Shown: piece after piece, positions 24,747-34,376 of the stretch | How positions within the stretch are numbered: position 1 is the stretch's first letter | Layout: each line of letters starts with the position of its first letter | Source of the DNA: JANRKF01 sp033763575 | GTDB lineage: Bacteria; Pseudomonadota; Alphaproteobacteria; Rickettsiales; SXRF01 | Reading direction: 5' to 3' | Assembly: GCA_033763575.1 (NCBI GenBank) | Contig: JANRKF010000021.1 | Span: 1-58,134, forward strand | Length of the DNA: 58,134 nucleotides | Position numbers and translations under genes: made by a program | The notes under the pieces: generated by a model | Told to the model about the DNA's origin: nothing | The model's input: only the letters and a program-made list of their open reading frames with translations | Database searches by the model: none

Positions 24747-26678
24747 TCATGACGGCCCTCCCACCACCCACGTCACCACCGCCAACACACCGATCAGCAT
24801 GGCAAAGGCATAGTGATAGACATAGCCGGTCTGCAATTTACCCGTGCGCCCGGCGAGCAGGTGCGTGACCAGCGCCGCGCCGTTCGGCCCCAGCCCGTCG
24901 ATGATTTTTTCGTCCCAGAATTTCCACAGGCGCTGGCCGATGCGTTTCGCCGGGCGCACGAAAAGCGCATCATACAGCTCGTCGAAATACCATTTATTGA
25001 GCAGGAAGCGATAGATGAACGGGAATTTGAGAGCGAGATTTTTTGGCAGATGCGGCGACCTGATATAGAAAAGATAAGCGAGCGCGATGCCCGAAAGCCC
25101 CATCACGAGCGGCGAGAACGGCACCCAGCCCGGCACATGGTGCGCCGCTTCGATGGCCGCATGCGAGCCGATGCTCGCCTGCCAGAACGTGTCGTGGCCA
25201 TCGACCATGTGCAGCACATTATAGCCAATCGCGCCGGAGAATAAGGAGCCAAACACCAGAAGAATCAGCGGCCGCAGCATGATCGGCGGCGATTCATGGA
25301 CATGGTGCATCACCTCATGCGACGCGCGCGGCGTGCCGTGGAAGGTCATGAATAATAAACGCCATGAATAAAACGCCGTCATGAAGGCCGCGGCGATACC
25401 GAGGGTGAAGGCGAATTTGCCGACGCTCCCGCCAGCATACGCCGCCTCCAGAATCATATCCTTGGAATAATAGCCGGCGAAGAACGGCAGGCCCGCAAGC
25501 GCCAGCGAACCGATCCACATGAAGGCGTAAGTGACCGGCATGAGTTTCCACAGCCCGCCCATTTTGCGCATGTCCTGCTCGCCGGATACGCCGTGAATCA
25601 CCGAACCGGCGCCGAGGAAAAGCAGCGCCTTGAAGAATGCGTGGGTCATGAGATGGAACATGGCGGCGGCATACGCGCCGACGCCCGCCGCGAAGAACAT
25701 ATAGCCAAGCTGCGAGCAGGTGGAGTAGGCGATCACGCGCTTGATGTCATTCTGCACGAGGCCGACGGTGGCCGCGAAAAAGGCAGTGAGTGCGCCGACG
25801 ATGGTGACGAGCATCAGCGCGTCCGGCGATTGTTCGAACACGGGAGAGAGGCGGCAGACCATGAATACCCCGGCAGTGACCATGGTCGCGGCGTGGATGA
25901 GCGCGGAGACCGGTGTCGGGCCTTCCATCGCATCCGGCAGCCAGGTGTGCAGGCCGAGCTGCGCCGATTTCCCCATCGCGCCGATGAAGAGCAGGATGCA
26001 GGTGATGGTGAGCCACTGGCCTTCCTTGCCCGCCACGTTGGCAAAGATGGTATCGAACTCCACGCTGCCGAACATGAAATAGACCGAGAAAATGCCGAGC
26101 GCGAAACCGAAATCGCCGACGCGGTTGACGATGAAGGCTTTCATCGCCGCCGCGCACGCCGACGGTTTCTTGAACCAGAAGCCGATGAGGAGATAAGAGG
26201 CCAGCCCCACCCCTTCCCAGCCGAGGAAAAGCTGCACGAGATTATCGCTCGTCACCAGCATCAGCATGAAAAACGTAAACAACGAGAGATAGGCCATGAA
26301 GCGCGGCTGGTGCTCGTCGTGGCTCATGTAGCCGACCGAATAAACATGCACCACGCTTGACACCCACGTCACCACAATCAGCATCACAGCGGTGAGCGCA
26401 TCGACGCGCAGCGTCCAGCCGGAAGTGAATTCTCCGGTGACGATCCACGGCAGGAGCTGCACCTTATGCACAAGGCCGTGCGCGCCCATCAGCGAGCGCC
26501 AGCCTTCATGCGACATGGCGATATGGGCGAAATCCATAAATACCACACCGGAAAGCACCGCCGAAATCACCATCGCGCTGCAGGTAATGGCCTGCGCCAC
26601 ACGCGGCGAAATAAACCGCACCGAAAACCCGACGATGAGCGCAGCAAGAAGTGGGAGGAATACGATGAGAGCGATCAT
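24747..26678 (-). CDS. nuoL: NADH-quinone oxidoreductase subunit L
   Basis: 643 residues from the ATG at 26678 (MIALIVFLPLLAALIVGFS); an in-frame extension upstream is translated repeat. Largest antiporter-like subunit, with MAYLSLFTFFMLMLV, the GWEGVGLASYLLIGFW motif, PDAMEGPTPVSALIHAATMV with the channel Lys/His region and a long C-terminal amphipathic (lateral) helix region ending in the last membrane helix. It sits at the distal tip of the proton-pumping arm. Confidence 0.97.
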   Translation of the reverse strand: MIALIVFLPLLAALIVGFSVRFISPRVAQAITCSAMVISAVLSGVVFMDFAHIAMSHEGWRSLMGAHGLVHKVQLLPWIVTGEFTSGWTLRVDALTAVMLIVVTWVSSVVHVYSVGYMSHDEHQPRFMAYLSLFTFFMLMLVTSDNLVQLFLGWEGVGLASYLLIGFWFKKPSACAAAMKAFIVNRVGDFGFALGIFSVYFMFGSVEFDTIFANVAGKEGQWLTITCILLFIGAMGKSAQLGLHTWLPDAMEGPTPVSALIHAATMVTAGVFMVCRLSPVFEQSPDALMLVTIVGALTAFFAATVGLVQNDIKRVIAYSTCSQLGYMFFAAGVGAYAAAMFHLMTHAFFKALLFLGAGSVIHGVSGEQDMRKMGGLWKLMPVTYAFMWIGSLALAGLPFFAGYYSKDMILEAAYAGGSVGKFAFTLGIAAAFMTAFYSWRLLFMTFHGTPRASHEVMHHVHESPPIMLRPLILLVFGSLFSGAIGYNVLHMVDGHDTFWQASIGSHAAIEAAHHVPGWVPFSPLVMGLSGIALAYLFYIRSPHLPKNLALKFPFIYRFLLNKWYFDELYDALFVRPAKRIGQRLWKFWDEKIIDGLGPNGAALVTHLLAGRTGKLQTGYVYHYAFAMLIGVLAVVTWVVGGPS

Positions 26679-26696
26679 GCTGCGCCCCCGCATTTT

Positions 26697-26776
26697 GTCA
26701 TCCCGGCGCAGGCCGGGATCCATGCCAGCCAACGCGTACGCTGATGGGCGTGGATGCCAGCCTTCGCTGGCATGAC
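26697..26776. repeat. 80-nt two-hairpin palindromic element (nuoK-nuoL gap)
   Basis: Starts GTCATCCCGGCGCAGGCCGG and ends CCAGCCTTCGCTGGCATGAC. The two arms form separate hairpins, and the same-length copy at 24656 shares the GTCAT and ATGAC ends. The right hairpin has compensating changes (CCAGC/GCTGG), so structure is conserved more than sequence. Confidence 0.85.
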
Positions 26777-26817
26777 ATGTGCTTTTTTATACTGGCATGA
26801 TATTTTATTCACAAGAT

Positions 26818-27141
26818 TCAGCCCTTCATCAAATTCACATCTTCCACCGCGATCGAGCCGCGGCTGCGGAAGTAGATGACTAAAATAGCAAGGCCGATGG
26901 CGGCTTCGGCGGCGGCGACCGTGAGGATGAACATGGTGAAAATCTGCCCGGTGATATCGGCGAGCATCACCGAAAACGCCACGAAATTGATGTTCACGGC
27001 AAGTAAAATCAGCTCAATCGACATCAGGATGGTAATGATATTTTTACGGTTGAGGAAAATGCCGGTGACGCCGATGGTAAACAGCAGACTGGAAAGCACC
27101 AGATAATGCAGGATGCCGATATTGCCGAAGAAAAGATGCAT
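26818..27141 (-). CDS. nuoK: NADH-quinone oxidoreductase subunit K
   Basis: 107 residues, three membrane helices: LHYLVLSSLLFTIGVTGIF, IELILLAVNINFVAFS with the conserved Glu of helix 2 in MSIELILLAVN, and ILTVAAAEAAIGLAILV with the second conserved Glu. NuoK links the quinone site to the antiporter subunits. The start is a few residues longer than usual. nuoJ ends 3 nt upstream. Confidence 0.97.
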   Translation of the reverse strand: MHLFFGNIGILHYLVLSSLLFTIGVTGIFLNRKNIITILMSIELILLAVNINFVAFSVMLADITGQIFTMFILTVAAAEAAIGLAILVIYFRSRGSIAVEDVNLMKG

Positions 27142-27144
27142 GGC

Positions 27145-27783
27145 TTAAATCCCCTTCCCCGTTTCGACTTTTACAATTTTCACGCTTTGCTCTTTCGTGC
27201 GGGCGAGCTGCGCCGAAATTTTCTGCTTGCGCACGCCGGGGCGGGTGCGCAGTGTCAGCACAATCGCGCCGATCATCGCCACCAGCAGGATAAGCCCGGC
27301 CAGCTGGAACGGATAGACATAATAGGTGTAAAGCAGGTTGCCGATATTGGCGGTGTTGCTGATGCCCGGCAGCGTGGCATGCTCGACGCTTGCGGTCGCC
27401 GTCGGTTTTTGCAGCGCCCAGTAAATCACCAGCACCAGCTCGGCCAGCAGCACACTCGCCACCATCAAACCAAGCCCCAGATATTTCTGGAAGCCTTCGC
27501 GCATTTCCTCGAAATTCACGTTCAGCATCATCACCACGAATAAGAACAGCACCGCCACCGCGCCGACATAGACGATCACCAGCATCATCGCGATGAACTC
27601 GGCGCCGATCAGCACGAAAAGCCCGGCGGCGTTGAAAAAAGCGAGGATCAGGAACAGCACCGAATGCACCGAATTTTTCGAGGCGATCACCATGACGCCT
27701 GAAAAAATCACCACCGACGCGAACAGGGTAAATACCAGTGTCGGCAGCAGCGCGGAGAATTGGGTGATGAACTGCTCCATCAC
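27145..27783 (-). CDS. nuoJ: NADH-quinone oxidoreductase subunit J
   Basis: 212 residues with five membrane helices and the characteristic NSVHSVLFLILAFFNAAGLF and VIVYVGAVAVLFLFVVMML, which includes the pi-bulge helix of TM3. The C-terminal tail after helix 5 is Lys-rich (TRPGVRKQKISAQLARTKEQ). The start overlaps the nuoI stop by 4 nt; a second Met directly follows the first. Confidence 0.96.
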   Translation of the reverse strand: MMEQFITQFSALLPTLVFTLFASVVIFSGVMVIASKNSVHSVLFLILAFFNAAGLFVLIGAEFIAMMLVIVYVGAVAVLFLFVVMMLNVNFEEMREGFQKYLGLGLMVASVLLAELVLVIYWALQKPTATASVEHATLPGISNTANIGNLLYTYYVYPFQLAGLILLVAMIGAIVLTLRTRPGVRKQKISAQLARTKEQSVKIVKVETGKGI

Positions 27784-28268
27784 CGATACTCCGCGTCTTT
27801 GAGGAGGTTGGCGGCGATGGCCGATTCCCAGCGTTCGCCGTTGGCGAGCAGCTTGTCTTTATTGTAGAATAATTCTTCTCTCGTTTCGGTGGCGAATTCA
27901 AAATTCGGGCCTTCGACGATGGCGTCCACCGGACAGGCTTCCTGGCAATAGCCGCAATAGATGCATTTGGTCATGTCGATGTCGTAACGCGTGGTGCGGC
28001 GCGAACCGTCGGCGCGGGCTTCGGCCTCGATGGTGATGGCCTGCGCCGGGCAGATCGCCTCGCAGAGCTTGCAGGCGATGCAGCGTTCTTCGCCGTTGGC
28101 ATAACGCCGCAGCGCATGTTCGCCACGGAAGCGCGGGGAAAGCGGGCCTTTTTCGTACGGATAGTTGATGGTCACCGGTTTCTTGAAAAAATATTTCAGC
28201 GTCAGCGCGAAGCCGCACACCAGTTCCCACAGCAAAAATGCGCGCAAATTCCGGCTAAGCGACACCAT
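27780..28268 (-). CDS. nuoI: NADH-quinone oxidoreductase subunit I
   Basis: 162 residues with two ferredoxin-type clusters: CIACKLCEAICP and CIYCGYCQEACP bind the N6a and N6b [4Fe-4S] centres that pass electrons to NuoB. An N-terminal amphipathic stretch (ELVCGFALTLKYFFKKP) anchors it to the membrane arm. It overlaps the inserted DedA-type gene by 14 nt and nuoJ by 4 nt. Confidence 0.98.
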   Translation of the reverse strand: MVSLSRNLRAFLLWELVCGFALTLKYFFKKPVTINYPYEKGPLSPRFRGEHALRRYANGEERCIACKLCEAICPAQAITIEAEARADGSRRTTRYDIDMTKCIYCGYCQEACPVDAIVEGPNFEFATETREELFYNKDKLLANGERWESAIAANLLKDAEYR

Positions 28269-28872
28269 TTTCCGCCGCCTTCCTGCGATAACGATGAATA
28301 TAAAGCACCACCATCAGGGACACTCCCAGTAAAAACATCGCTGTTATAATCGGCATGTATTGCTTTACCAAGTCTTTATTTCCGCCGATGGTATAGCCGA
28401 CCATCATCAGCGTCGTCATCCACAGCCCGCCGCCAAGGCCGGTGAGCGCGCAAAATTTTGCCACATTCATGCGCGCCAGGCCCGCCGGGAAAGAAATCAC
28501 ATGCCGCACGCCAGGCAAGAGCCGCGCCGTGAAGATCGAAATCTCGCCGTGGCGGAGGAAATATTCGTCCACCTGATGCAGGCGGTGCGGCCCGAAATGA
28601 ATATATTTTCCGTAGCGCATGAAAAAAGGGCGGCCCAGATAATAGGCCAGCGCGTAATTGGCGAGCGACCCGGCGATCGTGCCGGAAATCGCAATCAGCC
28701 ACACCGCGCCCAGGCTCCAGCGGCCCTCATGCGCGAGGTAACCGGCGGGAATCATCGTGCTGGCGGAGGGAATCGGCACGAAGGTGCTTTCCAGAAACGT
28801 GGCGACGAACAGCCCGGTATAGCCCAGGCTATGGATGAACTCGACAATAGCAGTTGCGGTTTCAGCGATCAT
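28255..28872 (-). CDS. DedA-family membrane protein inserted between nuoH and nuoI
   Basis: 205 residues from the ATG at 28872, which overlaps the nuoH stop as ATGA. DedA/SNARE-associated pattern: GYTGLFVATFLESTFVPIPS, ASTMIPAGYLA, the GSLANYALAYYLGRPFF amphipathic re-entrant region, FTARLLPGVRHVISFPAGLARM (conserved Arg and Gly/Pro) and terminal membrane helices. The family has been linked to undecaprenyl-phosphate and phospholipid recycling and to membrane potential homeostasis. DedA is not part of canonical nuo operons; it overlaps both flanking subunits, so it is made with complex I. Confidence 0.9.
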   Translation of the reverse strand: MIAETATAIVEFIHSLGYTGLFVATFLESTFVPIPSASTMIPAGYLAHEGRWSLGAVWLIAISGTIAGSLANYALAYYLGRPFFMRYGKYIHFGPHRLHQVDEYFLRHGEISIFTARLLPGVRHVISFPAGLARMNVAKFCALTGLGGGLWMTTLMMVGYTIGGNKDLVKQYMPIITAMFLLGVSLMVVLYIHRYRRKAAENGVA

Positions 28873-29882
28873 TTGAACACCACCCATGCGGCTGTAAGCA
28901 CCACCCAGAGCAGCGACAGCGGCAGGAATACTTTCCAGCCGAGGCGCATCAACTGGTCGTAGCGGTAGCGCGGCAGCGTCGCCCGCGCCCAGATGAACAC
29001 GAACAGGCAAAATGCGATTTTGAAGGCGAACCAGAAGAAGCCGGGGATGAAGGAGAGCGCCTCGCACGGCGCCTGCCAGCCGCCGAGGAAGAGGATGCTG
29101 GTCATGCCGGAAATAAGGATCATATTGGCGTATTCGCCGAGGAAAAACAGCGCAAACGACATCGACGAATATTCCACATTGTAACCGGCGACGAGTTCGG
29201 CCTCGGCTTCCGGCAGGTCGAACGGGTGGCGGTTGGTCTCCGCCAGCGCCGAGATGAAGAACAGAATAAACATCGGGAACAACGGGAATTCGCCCGCGAA
29301 AATATTGAACGCGAACCAGTGATGCATACCGCCCGCCTGCGCCTTCACGATCTCGCCGAGATTGAGCGTACCGGTATAAAGCAGCACGCAGACGATGATG
29401 AGGCCAAGCGAAACTTCATACGACACCATCTGCGCACTTGAACGGATAGCGCCGAGGAAGGCGTATTTCGAGTTGCTTGCCCAGCCGGCCATGATGATGC
29501 CGTACACGCCGAGCGAGGAGATGGCGAACAGGTATAAAATACCGACATTGATATCGGCGATGACGAATTCCTCGCTCATCGGAATCACCGCCCAGCCGAG
29601 CAGCGCCAGCATGAAAGTCAGCATGGGCGCGATGAAGAAAATCACCTTGCTCGATTGCGACGGGAAAATCGTTTCCTTGAGGAAGAGTTTCAGCCCGTCG
29701 GCGAACGGCTGCAGCAGCCCCCAGAAACCAACCACGTTCGGGCCGCGCCGAAGCTGCATCGCCGCGATCACCTTACGCTCCACCAGCGTCAACACCGCCA
29801 CGCACACCAGCAGCGGCACCACCACCGCGAGAATTTTCCCGAGGATGATGAGGAAGGGCATGAGCAGGTTCAACGTCTCCAT
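28869..29882 (-). CDS. nuoH: NADH-quinone oxidoreductase subunit H
   Basis: 337 residues, eight membrane helices. TLVERKVIAAMQLRRGPNVV and LQPFADGLKLFLKE line the quinone channel, and SSAQMVSYEVSLGLI, RHPFDLPEAEAELVAGYNVE and RYDQLMRLGWKVFLPLSL are conserved. It forms the quinone-access heel of complex I. The ATG overlaps the stop of the upstream DUF2442 gene by 1 nt. Confidence 0.98.
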   Translation of the reverse strand: METLNLLMPFLIILGKILAVVVPLLVCVAVLTLVERKVIAAMQLRRGPNVVGFWGLLQPFADGLKLFLKETIFPSQSSKVIFFIAPMLTFMLALLGWAVIPMSEEFVIADINVGILYLFAISSLGVYGIIMAGWASNSKYAFLGAIRSSAQMVSYEVSLGLIIVCVLLYTGTLNLGEIVKAQAGGMHHWFAFNIFAGEFPLFPMFILFFISALAETNRHPFDLPEAEAELVAGYNVEYSSMSFALFFLGEYANMILISGMTSILFLGGWQAPCEALSFIPGFFWFAFKIAFCLFVFIWARATLPRYRYDQLMRLGWKVFLPLSLLWVVLTAAWVVFK

Positions 29883-30148
29883 TAATATTCCACCACGGGT
29901 TTTCCTGATTTTTTAATTTTGTCATAGAGCACATCAGGCGCCAAATCGACGCCATTCGGCCATGTAATCGTATGCCATTTTTTATCAAGCGTCACACGGC
30001 GAAAAAGCTCGCTATTTTTAAGTTCTTTAAAAAGCGGGCTTTTGTCGAGAATCCGATCCAACGCAATGACGCCTTCCAATCCATCCTCGAATTTGAGATG
30101 AATGGCATAATCGCGCAGCGCAGCAGCTTCTGTAATGTGATAATACAT
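29882..30148 (-). CDS. DUF2442 protein, pair A (putative antitoxin)
   Basis: 88 residues: a YHITEAAALRDYAIHLKFEDG N-terminus, a central helix and the family-typical WPNGVDLAPDVLYDKI C-terminus. DUF2442 proteins often follow DUF4160 genes and such pairs have been proposed as toxin-antitoxin modules, but I know of no firm mechanism. It overlaps its DUF4160 partner by 1 nt and nuoH by 1 nt, so it lies inside the nuo operon as a translationally coupled unit. A second, diverged pair sits before nuoD. Confidence 0.75.
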   Translation of the reverse strand: MYYHITEAAALRDYAIHLKFEDGLEGVIALDRILDKSPLFKELKNSELFRRVTLDKKWHTITWPNGVDLAPDVLYDKIKKSGKPVVEY

Positions 30149-30411
30149 TATTTATCCAGCGGTTTAATGGGTTTCGGTGGTATAAAATTTTTTACATTCT
30201 CCCATTGCTTGAGCAATTCGGCAACATGAATTCTCCGCCAGTCTTCAATCAATTTCAAGACTTTTGGTGGAAATTTACCACTGATTACTTTTCCATCCTT
30301 AATGCGTATCAATGCTTCTTTTCCTTGATATTCCGCATGAAAATGCGCGGGAAAATGATCGTCAAAATAAAGCATGATGCTAATGCCAAAAAACTCTGCA
30401 ATCGTAGGCAT
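30148..30411 (-). CDS. DUF4160 protein, pair A (putative toxin)
   Basis: 87 residues from the ATG at 30411, which overlaps the nuoG stop by 1 nt; the open frame extends into nuoG but the family starts at MPTIAEFFGISI. It contains the DUF4160 hallmark HFPAHFHAEYQG, a strand-rich core (KEALIRIKDGKVISGKFPPK) and a helical end (IEDWRRIHVAELLKQW). The paired His residues may be catalytic or metal-binding. The link to toxin-antitoxin function is from genomic pairing only. Confidence 0.75.
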   Translation of the reverse strand: MPTIAEFFGISIMLYFDDHFPAHFHAEYQGKEALIRIKDGKVISGKFPPKVLKLIEDWRRIHVAELLKQWENVKNFIPPKPIKPLDK

Positions 30412-32471
30412 CACGCTACCTTCTTCGCGGCAGGAACCGCGATATTTTTGGTGCATTCGCCCATGGTTTTGGAGGCGCGGCTGATCGGATCGGTCATGTA
30501 GAAATTATTGATGAAGGGTTCGAGCGGCGCGGCGGAGATGGCTGATGGTTGTTGGTTGTTGGTTGTTGGTGGAGCGGGCACGATCTGGTTGATTTTCGCG
30601 AAATGCGGCGCCGCTTCCGCCATGCGGGCGCGCAAGCCAGAAAGCGAGCTGTAGGGCAGCGGCTTGCCGACGATGTCCGAAAGCATACGAACCACTGCCC
30701 AGTCCTCACGCGCCTGGCCGGGCGGGAACACGGCGCGGCGGGCGCGCTGCACGCGGCCTTCGAGGTTCACATAGGTCGCTTCTTTTTCGGTGTAGGCCGC
30801 GCCCGGCAGCACCACATCGGCGCGGTGCGCGCCATCGTCGCCATGATGGCCCTGATAGACCACGAAGGCCTTGCCGAGCAGCGCCATATCGAATTCATCG
30901 GCGCCGAGCAAATAGACGAATTTGATTTCGCCTTTTTCGCAGGCGGCAAAAATTTCGGCGATGTTCTTGCCGCCGCTGGGTGGTACAAAACCAAGGTCCA
31001 GCGCCCCTGCCCGGCTGGCCGCATGATGCAATATATTAAAGCCGTTCCATCCGTCGCGCTGGCATGAATCGGCGCTGATCTTTTGGGCTGCGGCGTAAAT
31101 CGCCTGCCCATCCGCACGCGCAAGCGCCGACATGCCGAGAATGATAACCGGATTTTTCGCCGCTTTCAGCGCTGCCGACAGCGGATGCTTGCCGCTGGCA
31201 ATCTCGCCGAGGATGCGCGGATCATCGCCAAGCTGCTCGACCGGATAGTTGAGCTCCTCGGCCACGCCGATATGATGGACGGTGAGGCCGCCCTTTAAGA
31301 AACGCTTGCGGATGCGGGCATTCACCAGCGCCGCTTCCTTGCGCGGATTGGCGCCCACCAGCACAATCACATCCGCCTGTTCGATGCCGGCGATGGTCGT
31401 ATTAAACAAATAATCGGCGCGGCTTTCGCTCGGCAGCAACGCGCCCTCGATGCGGCAATCGCGGTTTTTGATGCCCGCCGCATCGCATAAATCCTTGAGC
31501 GCCATGATGCTCTCGGAGCAGGCAAGATTCCCGGCAAGGGCCGCCATGTCATGCGGCGAGAGGCTTTTCATTTTTTCGGCAATCGCCCGTAGCGCGTCAT
31601 CCCAGCTCGCCTCTTTCAGCTTGCCGTCTTTGCCGCGAACGTAAGGCCGGTCCAGCCTTTGCGTCCGCAGGCCGTCGCAGGCGTGGCGCGTCTTGTCGGA
31701 AATCCACTCCTCGTTGATCTCATCATGCTCACGCGGCAAAATACGCAGCACCGCTTCGCCGCGTGAATCGATACGGATATTGCTGCCGACCGCGTCGAGC
31801 ACATCAATCGATTCGGTTTTTTTGAGTTCCCATGGCCGCGCCGCAAAGGCATAAGGCTTGCTGGTGAGCGCGCCGACCGGGCAGACATCCACCAGATTGC
31901 CAGAGAGTTCCGAGGTCAGCGTTTTTTCGACATAGGTGCCGATTTCCATATGCTCGCCGCGACCGAACGCGCCAAGTTCCGGCACCCCGGCAATGTCGGT
32001 GGCGAAGCGGACGCAGCGCGTGCACTGGATGCAGCGGGTCATCTGCGTTTTGATCAGCGGCCCCATTTCCTTATCTTCAACGGCGCGCTTATGCTCCTTA
32101 TAGCGCGACACGCCGGAGCCATAAAGCAGCGCCTGGTCCTGCAAATCGCACTCACCGCCCTGGTCGCAGATCGGGCAATCGAGCGGGTGGTTGATGAGCA
32201 GGAATTCCATCACCCCTTCGCGGGCTTTTTTCACCATCGGCGAATTGGTTTTCACCACCATGTTGTCAGCGCAGGGCAGCGCGCAGGAGGCTTGCGGCTT
32301 GGGCGGGCCGGGCGACACTTCGACCAGGCACATGCGGCAATTGCCCGCCACCGCCAACCGTTCATGATAGCAGAAACGCGGGATTTCGATGCCGAGTTTT
32401 TCGCACGCCTGAATCAGCAGCGTGCCGTTTTCCACTTCGATTTCCTTGCCATCAATGGTGAGTTTAGGCAT
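30411..32471 (-). CDS. nuoG: NADH-quinone oxidoreductase subunit G
   Basis: 686 residues. The N-terminal [2Fe-2S] ferredoxin domain (CRMCLVEVSPG, CALPCADNM), the His-Cys3 cluster site HPLDCPICDQGGECDLQD and CIQCTRCVRF for the [4Fe-4S] cluster are all present. The C-terminal two thirds is the molybdopterin-oxidoreductase-like fold. Near the end (residues about 630-645) is a Thr/Asn/Gln run (APPTTNNQQP) encoded by a 7-bp-unit array, just before the conserved FYMTDPISRASKTM. It couples NuoF to the rest of the electron chain. A small PH-like gene precedes it with a 1-nt overlap. Confidence 0.97.
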   Translation of the reverse strand: MPKLTIDGKEIEVENGTLLIQACEKLGIEIPRFCYHERLAVAGNCRMCLVEVSPGPPKPQASCALPCADNMVVKTNSPMVKKAREGVMEFLLINHPLDCPICDQGGECDLQDQALLYGSGVSRYKEHKRAVEDKEMGPLIKTQMTRCIQCTRCVRFATDIAGVPELGAFGRGEHMEIGTYVEKTLTSELSGNLVDVCPVGALTSKPYAFAARPWELKKTESIDVLDAVGSNIRIDSRGEAVLRILPREHDEINEEWISDKTRHACDGLRTQRLDRPYVRGKDGKLKEASWDDALRAIAEKMKSLSPHDMAALAGNLACSESIMALKDLCDAAGIKNRDCRIEGALLPSESRADYLFNTTIAGIEQADVIVLVGANPRKEAALVNARIRKRFLKGGLTVHHIGVAEELNYPVEQLGDDPRILGEIASGKHPLSAALKAAKNPVIILGMSALARADGQAIYAAAQKISADSCQRDGWNGFNILHHAASRAGALDLGFVPPSGGKNIAEIFAACEKGEIKFVYLLGADEFDMALLGKAFVVYQGHHGDDGAHRADVVLPGAAYTEKEATYVNLEGRVQRARRAVFPPGQAREDWAVVRMLSDIVGKPLPYSSLSGLRARMAEAAPHFAKINQIVPAPPTTNNQQPSAISAAPLEPFINNFYMTDPISRASKTMGECTKNIAVPAAKKVA
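30545..30571. repeat. Single-arm TGTTGGT 7-bp array inside nuoG
   Basis: Three consecutive TGTTGGT units on the plus strand, in frame with nuoG, where they encode a Asn/Gln-rich run. The unit is identical to that of the arrays around the four-helix-bundle gene at 39449. There is no opposing A/C-rich arm nearby. Confidence 0.75.
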
Positions 32472-32800
32472 CAGCGCTTCCCTATCATCTCGAATAATTT
32501 TTCCTTTAGCGCCTCGAAATCAGCGCGGCGGCGGCGGCTGAACTTCAAAACATTGGCGCCGAATTTTTCGTTGCGCTCGTCGCGGGAATTACCGGCGCGG
32601 ACGAATTCGATTTCACCGACCGTGACCCAGGTCGGCGCGGTGTAGACCACCTCTGAAATGGCGGTGAGCGGTATTTCGCGCTTGGCGAGCTTGCCGTAGC
32701 GGATGAAGTTCATGATGCCGGGGCGGTTGATGACCACCCGGTCGTCCATCAGGATAACGGATCCGTAAATCCCCTGCGCCTTCAATAATATTTTGGCCAT
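32471..32800 (-). CDS. Small PH-like protein between nuoF and nuoG
   Basis: 109 residues starting after GGGAGA in the leader. The N-terminal 70 residues alternate strands (GIYGSVILMDDRVVINRPG, LAKREIPLTAISEVVYTAP, TVGEIEFVRAG) and resemble bacterial PH-like domains; the end is a basic helix (FSRRRRADFEALKEKLFEMI). It overlaps the nuoG start by 1 nt. The family is not certain and the function unknown. Its place in the operon suggests it is made with the NADH-dehydrogenase module but says nothing about contact with complex I. Confidence 0.5.
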   Translation of the reverse strand: MAKILLKAQGIYGSVILMDDRVVINRPGIMNFIRYGKLAKREIPLTAISEVVYTAPTWVTVGEIEFVRAGNSRDERNEKFGANVLKFSRRRRADFEALKEKLFEMIGKR

Positions 32801-32816
32801 AATGTCTCCCTATCCT

Positions 32817-32957
32817 TTATTCCCGCGAAAGCGGGGATCCTGTATTCTCTGTTAGCACTCAAGCAATCATTCCACACTGTTTTTCTAGACGCTGTTCACC
32901 ATTCAATTTCTGCTGCCTTCATATCGTTCTACAAGATCCCCGCCTGCGCGGGGATGT
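32817..32957. repeat. Long palindromic element upstream of the PH-like gene
   Basis: ATTCCCGCGAAAGCGGGGATCC on the left is matched by a GATCCCCGCCTGCGCGGGGATG end on the right, about 95 nt apart. Same end style as the 80-nt elements but with a longer, A/T-richer centre. Confidence 0.7.
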
Positions 32958-32964
32958 ATTTAAC

Positions 32965-34245
<1,281 letters not shown>

Positions 34246-34376
34246 ACACCCTCCCTGTCATGCCAGCGAAAGCTGGCATCCAGTTCTTACCCTTTTGCGC
34301 CGTAAACGAGACGCGCTGGATTCCCGCTTTCGCGGGAATGACAGAACCCAATATGCGGTCTTCTTTTTTCAGCATT
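34246..34376. repeat. Palindromic element with apparent 26-nt duplication of the nuoF start
   Basis: A two-hairpin element (34257-34342, GTCATGCCAGCGAAAGCTGG at one end and CGCTTTCGCGGGAATGAC at the other) is bracketed by two near-identical 26-nt windows, 34220-34245 and 34350-34375, that match at 23 of 26 positions. Both include an ATG followed by codons for MLK, one residue, then EDRI. The outer ATG is 1 nt from the nuoE stop, the spacing expected of an ancestral junction. Confidence 0.8.
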
